Assembly: GCF_913776295.1 (NCBI RefSeq)
Contig: NZ_CAJYOJ010000071.1
Span: 62,001 to 126,000 of the forward strand
DNA from: an uncultured Pedobacter sp.
GTDB taxonomy: Bacteria; Bacteroidota; Bacteroidia; Sphingobacteriales; Sphingobacteriaceae
Reading direction: 5' to 3'
DNA length: 64,000 nt
Below, piece by piece: positions 1 to 8,328 of the stretch. Below the pieces are notes generated by a model. It was not told the DNA's origin and searched no databases. It saw nothing but the letters and a program-made list of their open reading frames with translations. Every line of letters starts with the position of its first letter. Position 1 is the stretch's first letter. Position numbers and translations under genes: made by a program.

Positions 1-172
1 AATTGGCTTCATTTGCAACCCGCCATTCTGTTAGGCAATCACTAATAGCCATCATACTTGGAAAGTCGGGATGCCCTACCAGTGTTTGGGAAAGTCCAAC
101 TTTACTATGTTTAACCTTTAACGATTTTAAAAATTGGTGTACAACTAAAAAGGCATTTGAATATTGCTTCAT
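1..172 (-). CDS. Partial N-terminus, C39 peptidase-like/VKOR-type protein
   Basis: An open frame runs off the left edge. It starts at an ATG at 172 (minus) and reads MKQYSNAFLVVHQFLKSLKV, continuing into VGHPDFPSMMAISDCL. The 'HPDFPSMMAISDCL' stretch resembles the N-terminal C39 peptidase-like domain of Bacteroidota proteins that couple this domain to vitamin K epoxide reductase or thioredoxin modules, or to peptide-exporting ABC transporters. Only about 57 residues are visible, so the rest of the protein and its role cannot be judged. In complete members this domain precedes membrane segments or an ABC ATPase. The frame is not in the supplied ORF track because it lacks a stop inside the window. 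Confidence 0.5.
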   Translation of the reverse strand, partial: MKQYSNAFLVVHQFLKSLKVKHSKVGLSQTLVGHPDFPSMMAISDCLTEWRVANEAN

Positions 173-678
173 ATAGATATGGCTACTAATGGTTAGATTT
201 TTCTACTTTTTAAAATTTTAACTGCTATTAACAATGCATTTGAATCTAATTTAGATTTAAAAATTCTTCGAAGTGGTGACATTGTAGTTTTTTTTTAAAA
301 AATAATTACTAATAAAATTTACTATAAAAAAATTATTGTTAGTAGTTATGAAAACGAATATAGACAAGTTTAAACCTAACAATCACTCCATTAAAGAATG
401 TTTTAATAGACATTTTCATTAACAAACCAAGAGCATAGCTGCTAATCGGATATAAGAGAGATATCCTAGTTAAGAAATAATAAAGCTGCTAAACAACTAG
501 TATTAAAGCCAATAGAGACAAGCTAATGATTTATGCTGGATATAATGGAAAGCAATAGTACCGCACTATTTTGAGACATAGCTATAAAAACTTTGAAGAC
601 AGTTTGACGTTAACGTAAATCATTAAAAGTGATTATAGTTTAATATAAGATTCATCTTAAATAAAAATCACCTTAAAT
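173..678. other. AT-rich gap without an intact gene
   Basis: This is about 500 bases of AT-rich sequence with many stops in all frames. One tiny plus-strand frame of 24 codons (348-422) has no recognisable homology and no clear ribosome site. The look is that of degraded coding sequence beside the TetR gene, but I could not identify a parent gene. Confidence 0.4.
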
Positions 679-1287
679 CTATTCAAGAGCATGATAAATT
701 AACTGGGTAATTGTCTTGCGAAGCTTTTGCCTATCTTCAGGATCATTTATATCCAATTCGCAAAACGAGCTATCATTGACACGTCGATGAAGATTTAAAT
801 AGTATATGCCTGCAACCAGAAGAGCGCTAAGAGACCTAAAATCGATCGTATTATCCGAAACTTCATCATCAATACGGGCAAGAAGACTACCGGCTTTAAT
901 CTCTCTAGTTCTGGATATGCTGTTTAACAACTCATTTCTTTCGCTAATCTCCCAATATATTAATTCCTGCATTTCCTCACTGTTATTAAAGTAGTCAAAC
1001 TGTTCAACTAGGAGGCGGGATACGAATTCCTTTAATCCCTCGTCAGGACGCTGTACGAACGTTTCAGCATTATTGTTTGTCCTAAGCCAGTAATCCCTTT
1101 GTAGGACATAGGCTTCTATTAAACCATCAAACCCCGAAAAATATCGATAAATCAAACACTTGTCTACCTCTGCACGTTTGGCAATTTTATTAACACCTAA
1201 CCCAGTATAGCCTGATTCCTTAATGATTTCTCCTACGGCTTCAATAAGCTTCGCTTTTGTAATCTCTTTATCTTTGATGAGCGTCAT
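679..1287 (-). CDS. TetR/AcrR family transcriptional regulator
   Basis: This 202-residue protein has the usual TetR size. The N-terminal helix-turn-helix is clear: a helix with 'KAKLIEAVGEIIKESGYTGL', then 'VNKIAKRAEVDKCLIYRYF', which matches the family pattern of a DNA-recognition helix ending in (I/L)YRYF. Residues from about 60 onward are helical and variable, as expected for the ligand-binding and dimerisation half. The family acts as cytoplasmic dimeric repressors, often of adjacent efflux or metabolic genes. No obvious target is adjacent: upstream sequence on the plus strand is degraded and the nearest minus-strand gene downstream is the partial C39-like gene. The start ATG at 1287 gives the expected short N-terminal arm. 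Ligand and target are unknown. Confidence 0.85.
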   Translation of the reverse strand: MTLIKDKEITKAKLIEAVGEIIKESGYTGLGVNKIAKRAEVDKCLIYRYFSGFDGLIEAYVLQRDYWLRTNNNAETFVQRPDEGLKEFVSRLLVEQFDYFNNSEEMQELIYWEISERNELLNSISRTREIKAGSLLARIDDEVSDNTIDFRSLSALLVAGIYYLNLHRRVNDSSFCELDINDPEDRQKLRKTITQLIYHALE

Positions 1288-1500
1288 GATAGTAATTTAG
1301 ATAATTTTAAATTTAGTAATCGATCAATAGATGAAATCCCTGTTGAGTATTTTGGCACCTCCTGCTATCATTCAGACAGCAAAAAAGTATCAAATTATTC
1401 TGTTACAACACTAAATCCGATAGAAGCTTGGTTAGAAAACCTAATCAAATGAGAAAGATCCTATGACTGTTAGCTAAATTCATAGCTAATTTACAAATAA
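1288..1500 (+). other. Gap with possible 3' remnant of a gene
   Basis: The plus frame from 1288 to the TGA at 1450-1452 is open and protein-like in composition ('IDEIPVEYFGTSCYHSDSKK', then 'NPIEAWLENLIK') but has no start codon. It overlaps the opposite end of the TetR gene. It could be the 3' end of a truncated gene; I do not recognise the family. Confidence 0.25.
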
Positions 1501-1746
1501 ATGCTTTGCATAGTTACAAGGAGTAATACTGTCAAATCATTTTATATAATAATAGGACTAAATACAGCCTACAGCGAGGTTTTGATTTATTTTTGGAGAA
1601 AATCCGATAATAATCGGGTAAAATTTCATTATCCTGATAAACCGTTCCTTACAATATCAGCAATTGAAAAGATATTAGAAAGCTGGAAAAATTCTATTAT
1701 GGAAATAAAAAACCATTCCATTGGCTATAAATTGGGGTTTATGTAA
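1501..1746 (+). CDS. Hypothetical small protein, doubtful
   Basis: This 81-codon frame has a lysine- and asparagine-rich translation. I recognise no domain, signal peptide or membrane segment. It sits in AT-rich, apparently degraded sequence between the TetR gene and tRNA-Asn, and no Bacteroidota promoter (TTG-N17-21-TANNTTTG) is visible upstream. It may be a chance frame or a fragment. Confidence 0.2.
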   Translation: MLCIVTRSNTVKSFYIIIGLNTAYSEVLIYFWRKSDNNRVKFHYPDKPFLTISAIEKILESWKNSIMEIKNHSIGYKLGFM

Positions 1747-1831
1747 TTTTCAGCATTAAAATTCGAATTATCCATAACGATCTCCCTTCGCCGCACCTAG
1801 GATAGGTCTCTCGCCCAGCTTAATTTTAAAC

Positions 1832-1864
1832 AAAAAAAAGCGGATAACTTCCGTTATCCGCTTT
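1832..1864 (-). terminator. Rho-independent terminator of tRNA-Asn copy 1
   Basis: A perfect 9-bp stem (GCGGATAAC / GTTATCCGC) with a 4-base loop is followed, on the minus strand, by a run of eight T residues. It lies directly after the 3' end of the tRNA. Confidence 0.85.
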
Positions 1865-1867
1865 AAG

Positions 1868-1941
1868 CTCCTTCTGCTGGGCTCGAACCAGCGACCCTCT
1901 GATTAACAGTCAGATGCTCTAACCGGCTGAGCTAAGAAGGA
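1868..1941 (-). tRNA. tRNA-Asn (anticodon GTT)
   Basis: This 74-nt cloverleaf on the minus strand has acceptor arms TCCTTCT and AGAAGGA pairing fully, and G as the discriminator base. The anticodon loop CTGTTAA gives anticodon GTT, and the T-arm contains GGTTCGAGCC. The CCA end is not encoded. The sequence is identical to the copy at 22135-22208. A strong terminator follows. Confidence 0.97.
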
Positions 1942-2234
1942 ATCCGGCTATCCAAAAAAACAGCTGATTTAAACTTTTCAGCCAACATCCGCTTGTTCGT
2001 TTTGGGAGTGCAATATTAGTGCTTTTAAATTATTTATGCAAAAATTTATTTAATTATTATTTAAAAAAACGGACCGTCATATTATAGCAGAGGATCGTTT
2101 CGCCCCTCCGAAATTGAATATCAGCTTGTTAGCAACACTCAATACTCTTAACCAATACATTACGCATTACTTTTTTCTATAGTGCCTCATCAACCGACCT
2201 AATCACGAATTAGGGATTCGATTTATCGCATAGT
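1942..2234. other. Intergenic flank upstream of tRNA-Asn copy 1
   Basis: The first 100 bases are shared with the flank of the second tRNA-Asn. The remainder (2050-2234) shows no gene. Confidence 0.5.
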
Positions 2235-2268
2235 AAAAAACGGCCTGACCTTACAAGATCAGACCGTT
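2235..2268 (-). terminator. Terminator of the Oar-like receptor gene
   Basis: A stem formed by ACGGTCTGA...TCAGGCCGT (one G-T or mismatch position) is followed by a T run on the minus strand. It lies 22 bases after the stop of the receptor gene. Confidence 0.75.
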
Positions 2269-2289
2269 GTATGGTGACATTAAAAAAGA

Positions 2290-5200
2290 TTAGAAACTAT
2301 ATCTTAATCCCAATTGCATCTGGTAACGCGAGGCAAAGAAATCTTTTGAATATGAGGTTACATCTTTTTGTGCAAAGGTATAAACAGGATAAGTAGTTGG
2401 TGTTCCTGCGGTTGCCACTTTGATACCCATACTGGCCATTGAGTTATAAGTATTAGGAGAAAAATACTGAACTCCCCAGTTTTTATTCACCAGATTAGTT
2501 AAGTTAATAATATCATAGGTTAAAGTAAGTACGTGTGGGTGTTTTCCTTTCGCCACTTGTATATCCTGAGCAAAACGAAAATCAGCCTGAACATTCCATG
2601 GGGTACGTGCACCATTACGTTCGGTAAAATCACCACGACGGCTGCTTAGGTATTTATCGCCATTGATATAGTTATCAAATGCCGCCGCCTGAGCAATTCC
2701 ATCAGCTGTATTGGCAAAGAACTTCTGTGTTTCGCCTACTGCCGGCACATACATTAAACTTACGGTTTGTCCTGTTCCATTGATCCTGGTGTTTACTAAA
2801 CCCAATGAATATGGAGAACCCGACTGACCGCTGAAGAACAAAGAGAAGTTAGATACATATTTACCATTTTTAGCCCAATCTAATCTATAGTTAATGGTTG
2901 AAATAATCCTGTTGCGGATATCGAAGTTTGAATAAGCCAAACCCGGGTTATTCGGGCTAAGTGCCTGGTTTAACTGCCAGTTAGATTCCATTGAGTTACG
3001 GATACCGTTGGCAATATCTTTCGATCTCCCGTAAGTATAAGCCACCATCATATCTAAACCAAAAGGAAGTGATTTACTTACCTGTGCAGTTAAGCTATAT
3101 TTATATCCTTTATCGGTGTTTGATAACAGGTAGGCATTAGTGTACAACGGATTGATTTTTGCCCCTGAATAGATAGGCTGTTGTTTTTGTGTATCATAAA
3201 CCATGTACTTTGGATTATCTACATAATTGATCTGCTGGAACTGTACATCTTTTATTACCTGGCTAAAAATTCCCTCCACGGTAAACTTCCACTGGTCGTC
3301 TGTTTTATAATCAAAAGCTAAATTACTTCTCCAGGCTTTTGGCATTTTAAAGTTATTATCAACTAAATCTACCTGCGTAGCACCACTGGCATCTTTAACA
3401 TTTACCCCTTGTTTAGTTACATAACCTGCTTCGCCATTACCGGTCAAAGCATCTCTGATTGGATCTGAACCTGCTGCCGGTGTAGTGATTTTTGTTGGAT
3501 CTGCATTTGAATAAACATACGATTTATCAAAAGCACCGTAGTTTACACCGTTATTATAATAAGCATAACCAATCCATGCAAAAGGCACACGGCTGGTAAA
3601 CAAACCGGTACCACCACGCATGACCAAACTTTGGTTACCCAATACGTCAAAATTAAAGCCAACACGAGGAGAAATCTGGATTTTGTTCAGGAATTTTCCG
3701 GTAATGGATGATGGTTGTGTATAGGTATAAGTTGTACCGTAATTGGCATCAACCGGAGAGTTGCTTGTTTTTGAGCTTAAAGACGGCATGTCTGGCAGGT
3801 TTGCCATATCAAAACGTAAACCTGGTGTTAATTTAAAACGATCGCCAATGCGGATTTCATCCTGACCGTAAACACTGTACATGTTTACATTAAATTCTGC
3901 TGTAGGGTTGGCAATAATGTTATCACGTGTATTGTCATCATAGTTGTAACTTGTACGTACCCTATTTGGTCTGTTGGCCAGGAAATCGGCAATACTGCTG
4001 TAAGCCACACGACCGTTCCATGCATTTACAAAACCATAATTAATATTATAAAATTCGTTGTGCGTACCAACAGTAAAAGTATGGATACCAGAATTGTAAG
4101 TATAATTGTCGGTGAATTCGAAAGTATTTTGTTTCATATTGAAGATACTCGCTTCGCGGTCAGTACCTAAAAACAGTGTTCCTCCATTAGCGGCAATCTC
4201 AATCTGCGGTAAAGCCGGATTAGATAGTGGATTGCGGTAATCGTGCACGGTAGAATAACCTATAATTAAATTATTGGTAGCTGAATTTCCAAAACGGGTT
4301 TTCAGATCGGCAACGGTTGAGGTTTGGTTGTTATTTTGCCTGAAATCGATGCCGCCAAACCTAAAGTTAAGCTGATCTCTTTCCAGGTTTGTTGCTTTAG
4401 AAATAATGGTGTTATTTCTGATGGTTAATTGGGTACTTTCACTGATATTCCAATCCAAACGGTTGAAGAATTTGTTTGATTGCGAGTAGATATTATAATT
4501 ATCGAAAGAACCTGCATCTACACCATAAGCGGATTTCATGTAATCAGAAATCTGCTGTGCATCATTTGCAGTAAGCAATTTCATATCCGATGATCCTGCA
4601 CCTAAAATAACCGGATCCTGACGGCGGGTAATCTCCTCGTTGGTAAAAAAGAACAATTTATCTTTTATAATCGGAAAACCCACACGAAACCCTGTTTGAT
4701 AATCGTGGAATGCAGATGGCTCTTTGCTATTATCGCCGATTTTATTTCTACCGATTAAAGAAGCATTACGTCCATAACCGTAAACCGACCCTACCACCTC
4801 GTTGGTACCGCCACGTGTAACTGCATTAATACTACCACCTAAAAAGTTACCCACTTTAACATCGTAAGGTGAAAGCAGAACAGTTACATCCTGGATCGCA
4901 TCAAGTGAAACCGGATTGGTACGTGTACTGCTTCCCGGCATACCAGAACTTCCGCTCTGTCCACCCAATGAAGGGCTAAAACCGATCGCATCGTTATTGA
5001 TTGCGCCATCAATGGTTACATTATTGTACCTGAAATTGGTACCTCCAAAGGTATTATCTTTACTACCCTGAGGCGTTACACGGGTAACATCCTGCAAACT
5101 GCGGTTCATGGTTGGCAGGGTTTTAATCTGGCCTTCGCCAATGCTAGTACCTGCGCCAGATTTTGTTCCGCCTTTTTGGCCCTTAACATTTACCTCGGCC

Positions 5201-5541
5201 AATTGATTGCCCTGCTCCTGAAGGTCAACATCAAATTTTACGTCTGAGCCAAGGGTTAAATAAATATTTTCTTTTACTACCGGGTTATAACCCACAAAGG
5301 TTACGGTAATTTTGTATGGTCCGCCAGGATTTAAGTTACCGATGCGGTAAAGCCCTGATTCGTTTGAAGAACCTTTGGATACTGTTCCGGTGGGAACATG
5401 TACCATAACAATGGTTGCACCAGGAATGATGCCTTTGTTATCCTTAATTTTTCCATTAATACTGGATGTTGTAACCTGAGCCTGAGCAAAAGTAATCAGG
5501 AGTACAAGAATACTGATCAGGGATAGTATACGTGATTTCAT
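2290..5541 (-). CDS. TonB-dependent receptor, Oar-like
   Basis: This is a predicted outer-membrane receptor for energised uptake or for handling large ligands. The chosen start at 5541 gives a signal peptide (MKSRILSLISILVLLITFAQAQ); the longer frame in the track adds ten unlikely residues. Residues from about 25 to 105 form a carboxypeptidase-regulatory-like beta domain ('GKIKDNKGIIPGATIVM'). Then come a plug (about 110-260, 'YNNVTIDGAINNDAIGF') and a long beta barrel of about 800 residues ending in an aromatic residue (LRYSF). The domain order and length of about 1,080 residues match the Oar group rather than SusC, and no SusD partner follows. Substrate is unknown. It stands alone, with its own terminator. 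Confidence 0.88.
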   Translation of the reverse strand: MKSRILSLISILVLLITFAQAQVTTSSINGKIKDNKGIIPGATIVMVHVPTGTVSKGSSNESGLYRIGNLNPGGPYKITVTFVGYNPVVKENIYLTLGSDVKFDVDLQEQGNQLAEVNVKGQKGGTKSGAGTSIGEGQIKTLPTMNRSLQDVTRVTPQGSKDNTFGGTNFRYNNVTIDGAINNDAIGFSPSLGGQSGSSGMPGSSTRTNPVSLDAIQDVTVLLSPYDVKVGNFLGGSINAVTRGGTNEVVGSVYGYGRNASLIGRNKIGDNSKEPSAFHDYQTGFRVGFPIIKDKLFFFTNEEITRRQDPVILGAGSSDMKLLTANDAQQISDYMKSAYGVDAGSFDNYNIYSQSNKFFNRLDWNISESTQLTIRNNTIISKATNLERDQLNFRFGGIDFRQNNNQTSTVADLKTRFGNSATNNLIIGYSTVHDYRNPLSNPALPQIEIAANGGTLFLGTDREASIFNMKQNTFEFTDNYTYNSGIHTFTVGTHNEFYNINYGFVNAWNGRVAYSSIADFLANRPNRVRTSYNYDDNTRDNIIANPTAEFNVNMYSVYGQDEIRIGDRFKLTPGLRFDMANLPDMPSLSSKTSNSPVDANYGTTYTYTQPSSITGKFLNKIQISPRVGFNFDVLGNQSLVMRGGTGLFTSRVPFAWIGYAYYNNGVNYGAFDKSYVYSNADPTKITTPAAGSDPIRDALTGNGEAGYVTKQGVNVKDASGATQVDLVDNNFKMPKAWRSNLAFDYKTDDQWKFTVEGIFSQVIKDVQFQQINYVDNPKYMVYDTQKQQPIYSGAKINPLYTNAYLLSNTDKGYKYSLTAQVSKSLPFGLDMMVAYTYGRSKDIANGIRNSMESNWQLNQALSPNNPGLAYSNFDIRNRIISTINYRLDWAKNGKYVSNFSLFFSGQSGSPYSLGLVNTRINGTGQTVSLMYVPAVGETQKFFANTADGIAQAAAFDNYINGDKYLSSRRGDFTERNGARTPWNVQADFRFAQDIQVAKGKHPHVLTLTYDIINLTNLVNKNWGVQYFSPNTYNSMASMGIKVATAGTPTTYPVYTFAQKDVTSYSKDFFASRYQMQLGLRYSF

Positions 5542-5849
5542 TTTCTGTTGTTTTATTTTGGCACAAAACAACAGTCTTAATGTTAACTAAATATTAACAT
5601 GAAATTAAGTTTAACCTTAGGTTAACAATATAAAAATCGGAATTAAACAATAGGAAAACAATTCCTTAACAGCTATTTAAAAGCCGGAATAAGATGATGA
5701 GCGATATGCTCAAATATCAGATATTAAGATGAAGACTTGATGAAGATTTGCTTGGCAATGAGTCTGAAGTCCGAAGTCGATCAAAGCAGTTAGAAGTTTA
5801 GCACCGATTTAAACAATAAACATTTTACAGCTAGACCCCATATAACCAG
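5542..5849. promoter_or_regulatory. Receptor upstream region with two inverted repeats
   Basis: Two inverted repeats lie 40-85 bases upstream of the receptor start: ATGTTAA-N7-TTAACAT (5580-5600) and TTAACC-N3-GGTTAA (5610-5624). They could be regulator sites, but AT-rich chance palindromes cannot be excluded. The rest of the gap up to the GNAT promoter shows no gene. Confidence 0.3.
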
Positions 5850-5856
5850 ATGACAA

Positions 5857-5886
5857 TTGAACTAATAAACCCATTTCCTATCTTTG
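5857..5886 (+). promoter_or_regulatory. Bacteroidota promoter of the GNAT gene
   Basis: TTG at 5857-5859, a 19-base spacer, then TATCTTTG at 5879-5886 fits the -33/-7 consensus. The ATG at 5892 is only five bases after the -7 box. This fixes the start codon and implies a leaderless or nearly leaderless transcript. Confidence 0.7.
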
Positions 5887-5891
5887 CAACC

Positions 5892-6392
5892 ATGATAATA
5901 AGATTAGCTGTTACAGAAGATATACCATTTATAATGCAACTTGTTCATCAGGTTGTGCCCTTAATGCGTGCTACCGGAAATTTCCAGTGGGGAGATGACT
6001 ATCCGAATCCTGAAGTGTTTGCCCGCGATATTGCTATTGGCCAGTTATGGGTAGCTGAACTGGAAAAAGAAATTGTTGGTGTTTCGGCTATTACCACAGA
6101 TCAGGATCCCGAATATGCCGATGCTGGCTGGGACATTACCGAAAAAGCCATTGTTACGCACCGCCTGGCCGTTGATCCTGATTGCCAGGGCAAAGGCATC
6201 GCCAAAGCTTTAATGAACCAGGCCGAGCAGGTTGCAAAAGACTCAGGAATTTCTATTTTAAGGGTAGATACCAACAGCGAAAACATGGCCACCCAGGCAC
6301 TGTTCCCAAAGCTGGGTTATCAGTTTAGTGGCGAAATTGGATTAGCCAAACGCCCCGGATTACGTTTCTTTTGTTACCAAAAGTTATTATAA
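5892..6392 (+). CDS. GNAT family N-acetyltransferase
   Basis: This 166-residue single-domain protein starts MIIRLAVTEDI; the longer frame in the track would begin inside the promoter. The GNAT core is visible. The beta4 strand 'VTHRLAVDPDCQGKGIAKAL' carries the acetyl-CoA pyrophosphate-binding loop (Q-x-x-G-x-A, here QGKGIA), and the C-terminal region 'LRVDTNSENMATQALFPKLG' is the usual alpha4/beta6 portion. Such enzymes transfer an acetyl group from acetyl-CoA to an amine; the substrate cannot be inferred. It is a monocistronic gene followed by a repeat-filled gap. Confidence 0.88.
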   Translation: MIIRLAVTEDIPFIMQLVHQVVPLMRATGNFQWGDDYPNPEVFARDIAIGQLWVAELEKEIVGVSAITTDQDPEYADAGWDITEKAIVTHRLAVDPDCQGKGIAKALMNQAEQVAKDSGISILRVDTNSENMATQALFPKLGYQFSGEIGLAKRPGLRFFCYQKLL

Positions 6393-6429
6393 CCTGATTT
6401 GGCCAAAAAGCAGCTTTCATTTAAGTTTG

Positions 6430-6553
6430 CAGGTGCCCCCTATCCCTAAACCCGATAGAAATGTAAAGCCCGGCTCCCGATTTTCATCGGGAGAGGACTT
6501 GAAATGAATAGCGGGGACTTCACATCGCCAAGAACTACTGCCTGCGCATTTCC
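6430..6553. repeat. Dispersed intergenic repeat A, copy 1
   Basis: About 120 bases align with 23987-24110. Shared words include 'aaacccgat', 'atgtaaagcccgg', 'ttgaaatga' and 'gaactactg', in the same order. The middle holds a short hairpin (CTCCCGATtttcATCGGGAG) that is replaced in the other copy. Confidence 0.7.
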
Positions 6554-6650
6554 TAAAACAAAGAATTCTTTTCCATCGCCACACAGGAGTAACTTCTATT
6601 TGAAGCGCAAGACCTTTGCACAATACTAAATGTTTTCCGTTCTTAAGCTT

Positions 6651-6680
6651 CGCTGCCTCGTACCTCGTCGCTGCAGGATA
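6651..6680. repeat. Dispersed intergenic repeat B, copy 1
   Basis: The 30-base block 'cgctgcctcgtacctc...' is repeated at 23902-23931 with four differences. It lies after repeat A here and before repeat A in the other location. Confidence 0.65.
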
Positions 6681-6938
6681 ATAATTAACCGACGGCCTGC
6701 ATCAGCCAGGAAATTCAATCTGCCTGGATAAATCTGTCTTTCTGAGCGGCGCGAAGCTGCTCTAACCGATGAAATACAGGAACAAGAAATGCTCCCTTAA
6801 GGATTATACTAATAACCTGAGTTAGATTATTAATATTGCCGCCCGTTAGCTTATCTCGGCTTTTTGATTAATAGGCTATTGCCACCTAATTTCATTTCGG
6901 TCCGTATTTCCACGGACCGAGGCATGAGGTGATATTTT

Positions 6939-8312
6939 TTATTTAAAATTGGGCACAGGGAACAAATATCCGCCAAACAGGATATAAGCCCATAACAATG
7001 TCCAAAAGATATTGAAAATCTGCGCGGTTACGAAAGTAAATGCGGGTCTACCACCTTGCAGTTTCACCAGTGATGAAAACTTGGCTTCCATACCGATCGA
7101 GATAAAAGCAATGGCAAACCAAACCGTACGTAATCCATTTAATGTGGGCGCAACACTTTTTGCGGTAGCAGGCGATAACAAAAAAGAGAATACCAGCGAT
7201 GCCGCAACAAATCCCAAAACAAATTTCGGGAAACGTTCCCATACAATTTTATGTCCCGGACTTTCTGCTTTAATCAACACCTCACCATTCTCGCCTTTTG
7301 GTTTTTTATAGGCCCACCAGATGGCGATAAAAAATGCCGCCACGCCAATAAACACATTTTGCGAGAATTTCGCAATCACTCCGGCCTTAACGGCAATTGG
7401 TCCAACCAGATCGCCCGCTGCGGTAACGGTTGCAGTGGTATCCAACGTTCCGCCTAACCATGCACCACCGATTACATCAGGGATGTGAAAATACCTCACC
7501 GCCCAGGGCTGGATGATCATCATCGGAATGGCCATAATCAACACCAATGTGGTTACATAAGAGAGTTTGCGTTTATCGCCATTAATCGCACCTGCGGCAA
7601 CAATAGCCGCCGAAACGCCACAAATAGATACCGCAGAAGCTAAAATTACACCAAATTCATCATCCACTTTTAACCTGCGGCTTAACCATAAAGAGAAAAA
7701 CCACACGGCCGTAACTACGATAACTGCCTGTACAATTCCGGGTAAACCTGCTTTGATTAAATCGGCCGATAAAATGGTGGTTCCTAAAATGACCAGACCG
7801 GTTTTAATGTAAAACTCAGACCGTACAGCTTCTTTCAACCATTCGGGCAATTTTACCACGTTACCTAAAAAAATCCCAATCAGCAAAGCAAACACGACAT
7901 ATTCCAATCCGAAATAAGATACGCTTTTATTCCCGCCGATGATGAATGAGATGATCGCAAAAAAGTAAATCAGTGAAAAGCCAGCAGCAAACCTCGCTAC
8001 ATTACCACCCGAGAGACCAATGGCTGTAGATGCAAGTGCCAGAAAAATCACACCTGTTTCTAAAATGAGCAGTAAATTTCCTCCTGAAAGAATTTTATTA
8101 AAAAGATCATCAGCGGTAGCCCATTTATAGGCAGGTAAAGTAATTGTTGTCCCGTTAGAAGTTAAATAAAGTACGGTAGCAATAATGATTGTTCCTAAAA
8201 TTACCGCCCACCAGTCTTCGGTAAGCGATTGTAAAAATGTTTTTTTGTCTGGAGTTATCCCCGCATCGGTTAAAGCGCCCGTAGTTCCTGAAGCATTGTT
8301 CTGTGTTGACAT
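6939..8312 (-). CDS. YeiH/UPF0324 family putative sulfate exporter
   Basis: This is a 457-residue integral membrane protein with about ten or more hydrophobic helices. Signature stretches include 'LLIGIFLGNVVKLPEWLKEA' and 'ILASAVSICGVSAAIVAAGA', the latter matching the GxSA(A/I)xA region of the conserved hypothetical 698 (YeiH) family. Members are often annotated as putative sulfate exporters, mostly from context. Here it is the last gene of an operon with a SoxC-like sulfite dehydrogenase, which supports export of sulfate or a related anion. It is longer than the typical 330-360 residues because of a soluble N-terminus and an extra helix. Spacing to the upstream gene is 16 bases. Confidence 0.85.
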   Translation of the reverse strand: MSTQNNASGTTGALTDAGITPDKKTFLQSLTEDWWAVILGTIIIATVLYLTSNGTTITLPAYKWATADDLFNKILSGGNLLLILETGVIFLALASTAIGLSGGNVARFAAGFSLIYFFAIISFIIGGNKSVSYFGLEYVVFALLIGIFLGNVVKLPEWLKEAVRSEFYIKTGLVILGTTILSADLIKAGLPGIVQAVIVVTAVWFFSLWLSRRLKVDDEFGVILASAVSICGVSAAIVAAGAINGDKRKLSYVTTLVLIMAIPMMIIQPWAVRYFHIPDVIGGAWLGGTLDTTATVTAAGDLVGPIAVKAGVIAKFSQNVFIGVAAFFIAIWWAYKKPKGENGEVLIKAESPGHKIVWERFPKFVLGFVAASLVFSFLLSPATAKSVAPTLNGLRTVWFAIAFISIGMEAKFSSLVKLQGGRPAFTFVTAQIFNIFWTLLWAYILFGGYLFPVPNFK

Positions 8313-8328
8313 CGTTTTTTCTTTGTGG

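Larger units (their letters stand above)
1826..2041 (-). repeat. tRNA-Asn duplication unit, copy 1
   Basis: Terminator, tRNA-Asn and upstream flank match the segment at 22093-22307 in the same orientation. The tRNA itself is identical. The flank after the tRNA keeps long shared words such as 'aatccggctatcc' and 'ttttaaattatttatgcaa', with scattered substitutions. Together the two copies bracket about 20 kb. Confidence 0.75.
6393..6938. other. Intergenic region with dispersed repeats
   Basis: No gene is convincing here. It contains dispersed repeat blocks A (6430-6553) and B (6651-6680), both found again near 23.9-24.1 kb. Close to the 3' end of the transporter gene there is a hairpin, CGGTCCGT-N6-ACGGACCG (6899-6920), without a T run; it may end the sulfite operon. 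The ORF at 6417-6623 in the track is a frame through the repeat. Confidence 0.55.

Noticed and set aside
173-678. RteC-like or transposase remnant beside the TetR gene
   Set aside because: I tried to read known mobile-element proteins in this gap, but no stretch gave a convincing match.
2290-5541. SusC/SusD-type glycan uptake pair
   Set aside because: The receptor has Oar-like organisation and no SusD gene is adjacent.
6417-6623. 68-codon minus ORF
   Set aside because: Frame through dispersed repeat A; Cys/Trp-rich and not protein-like.
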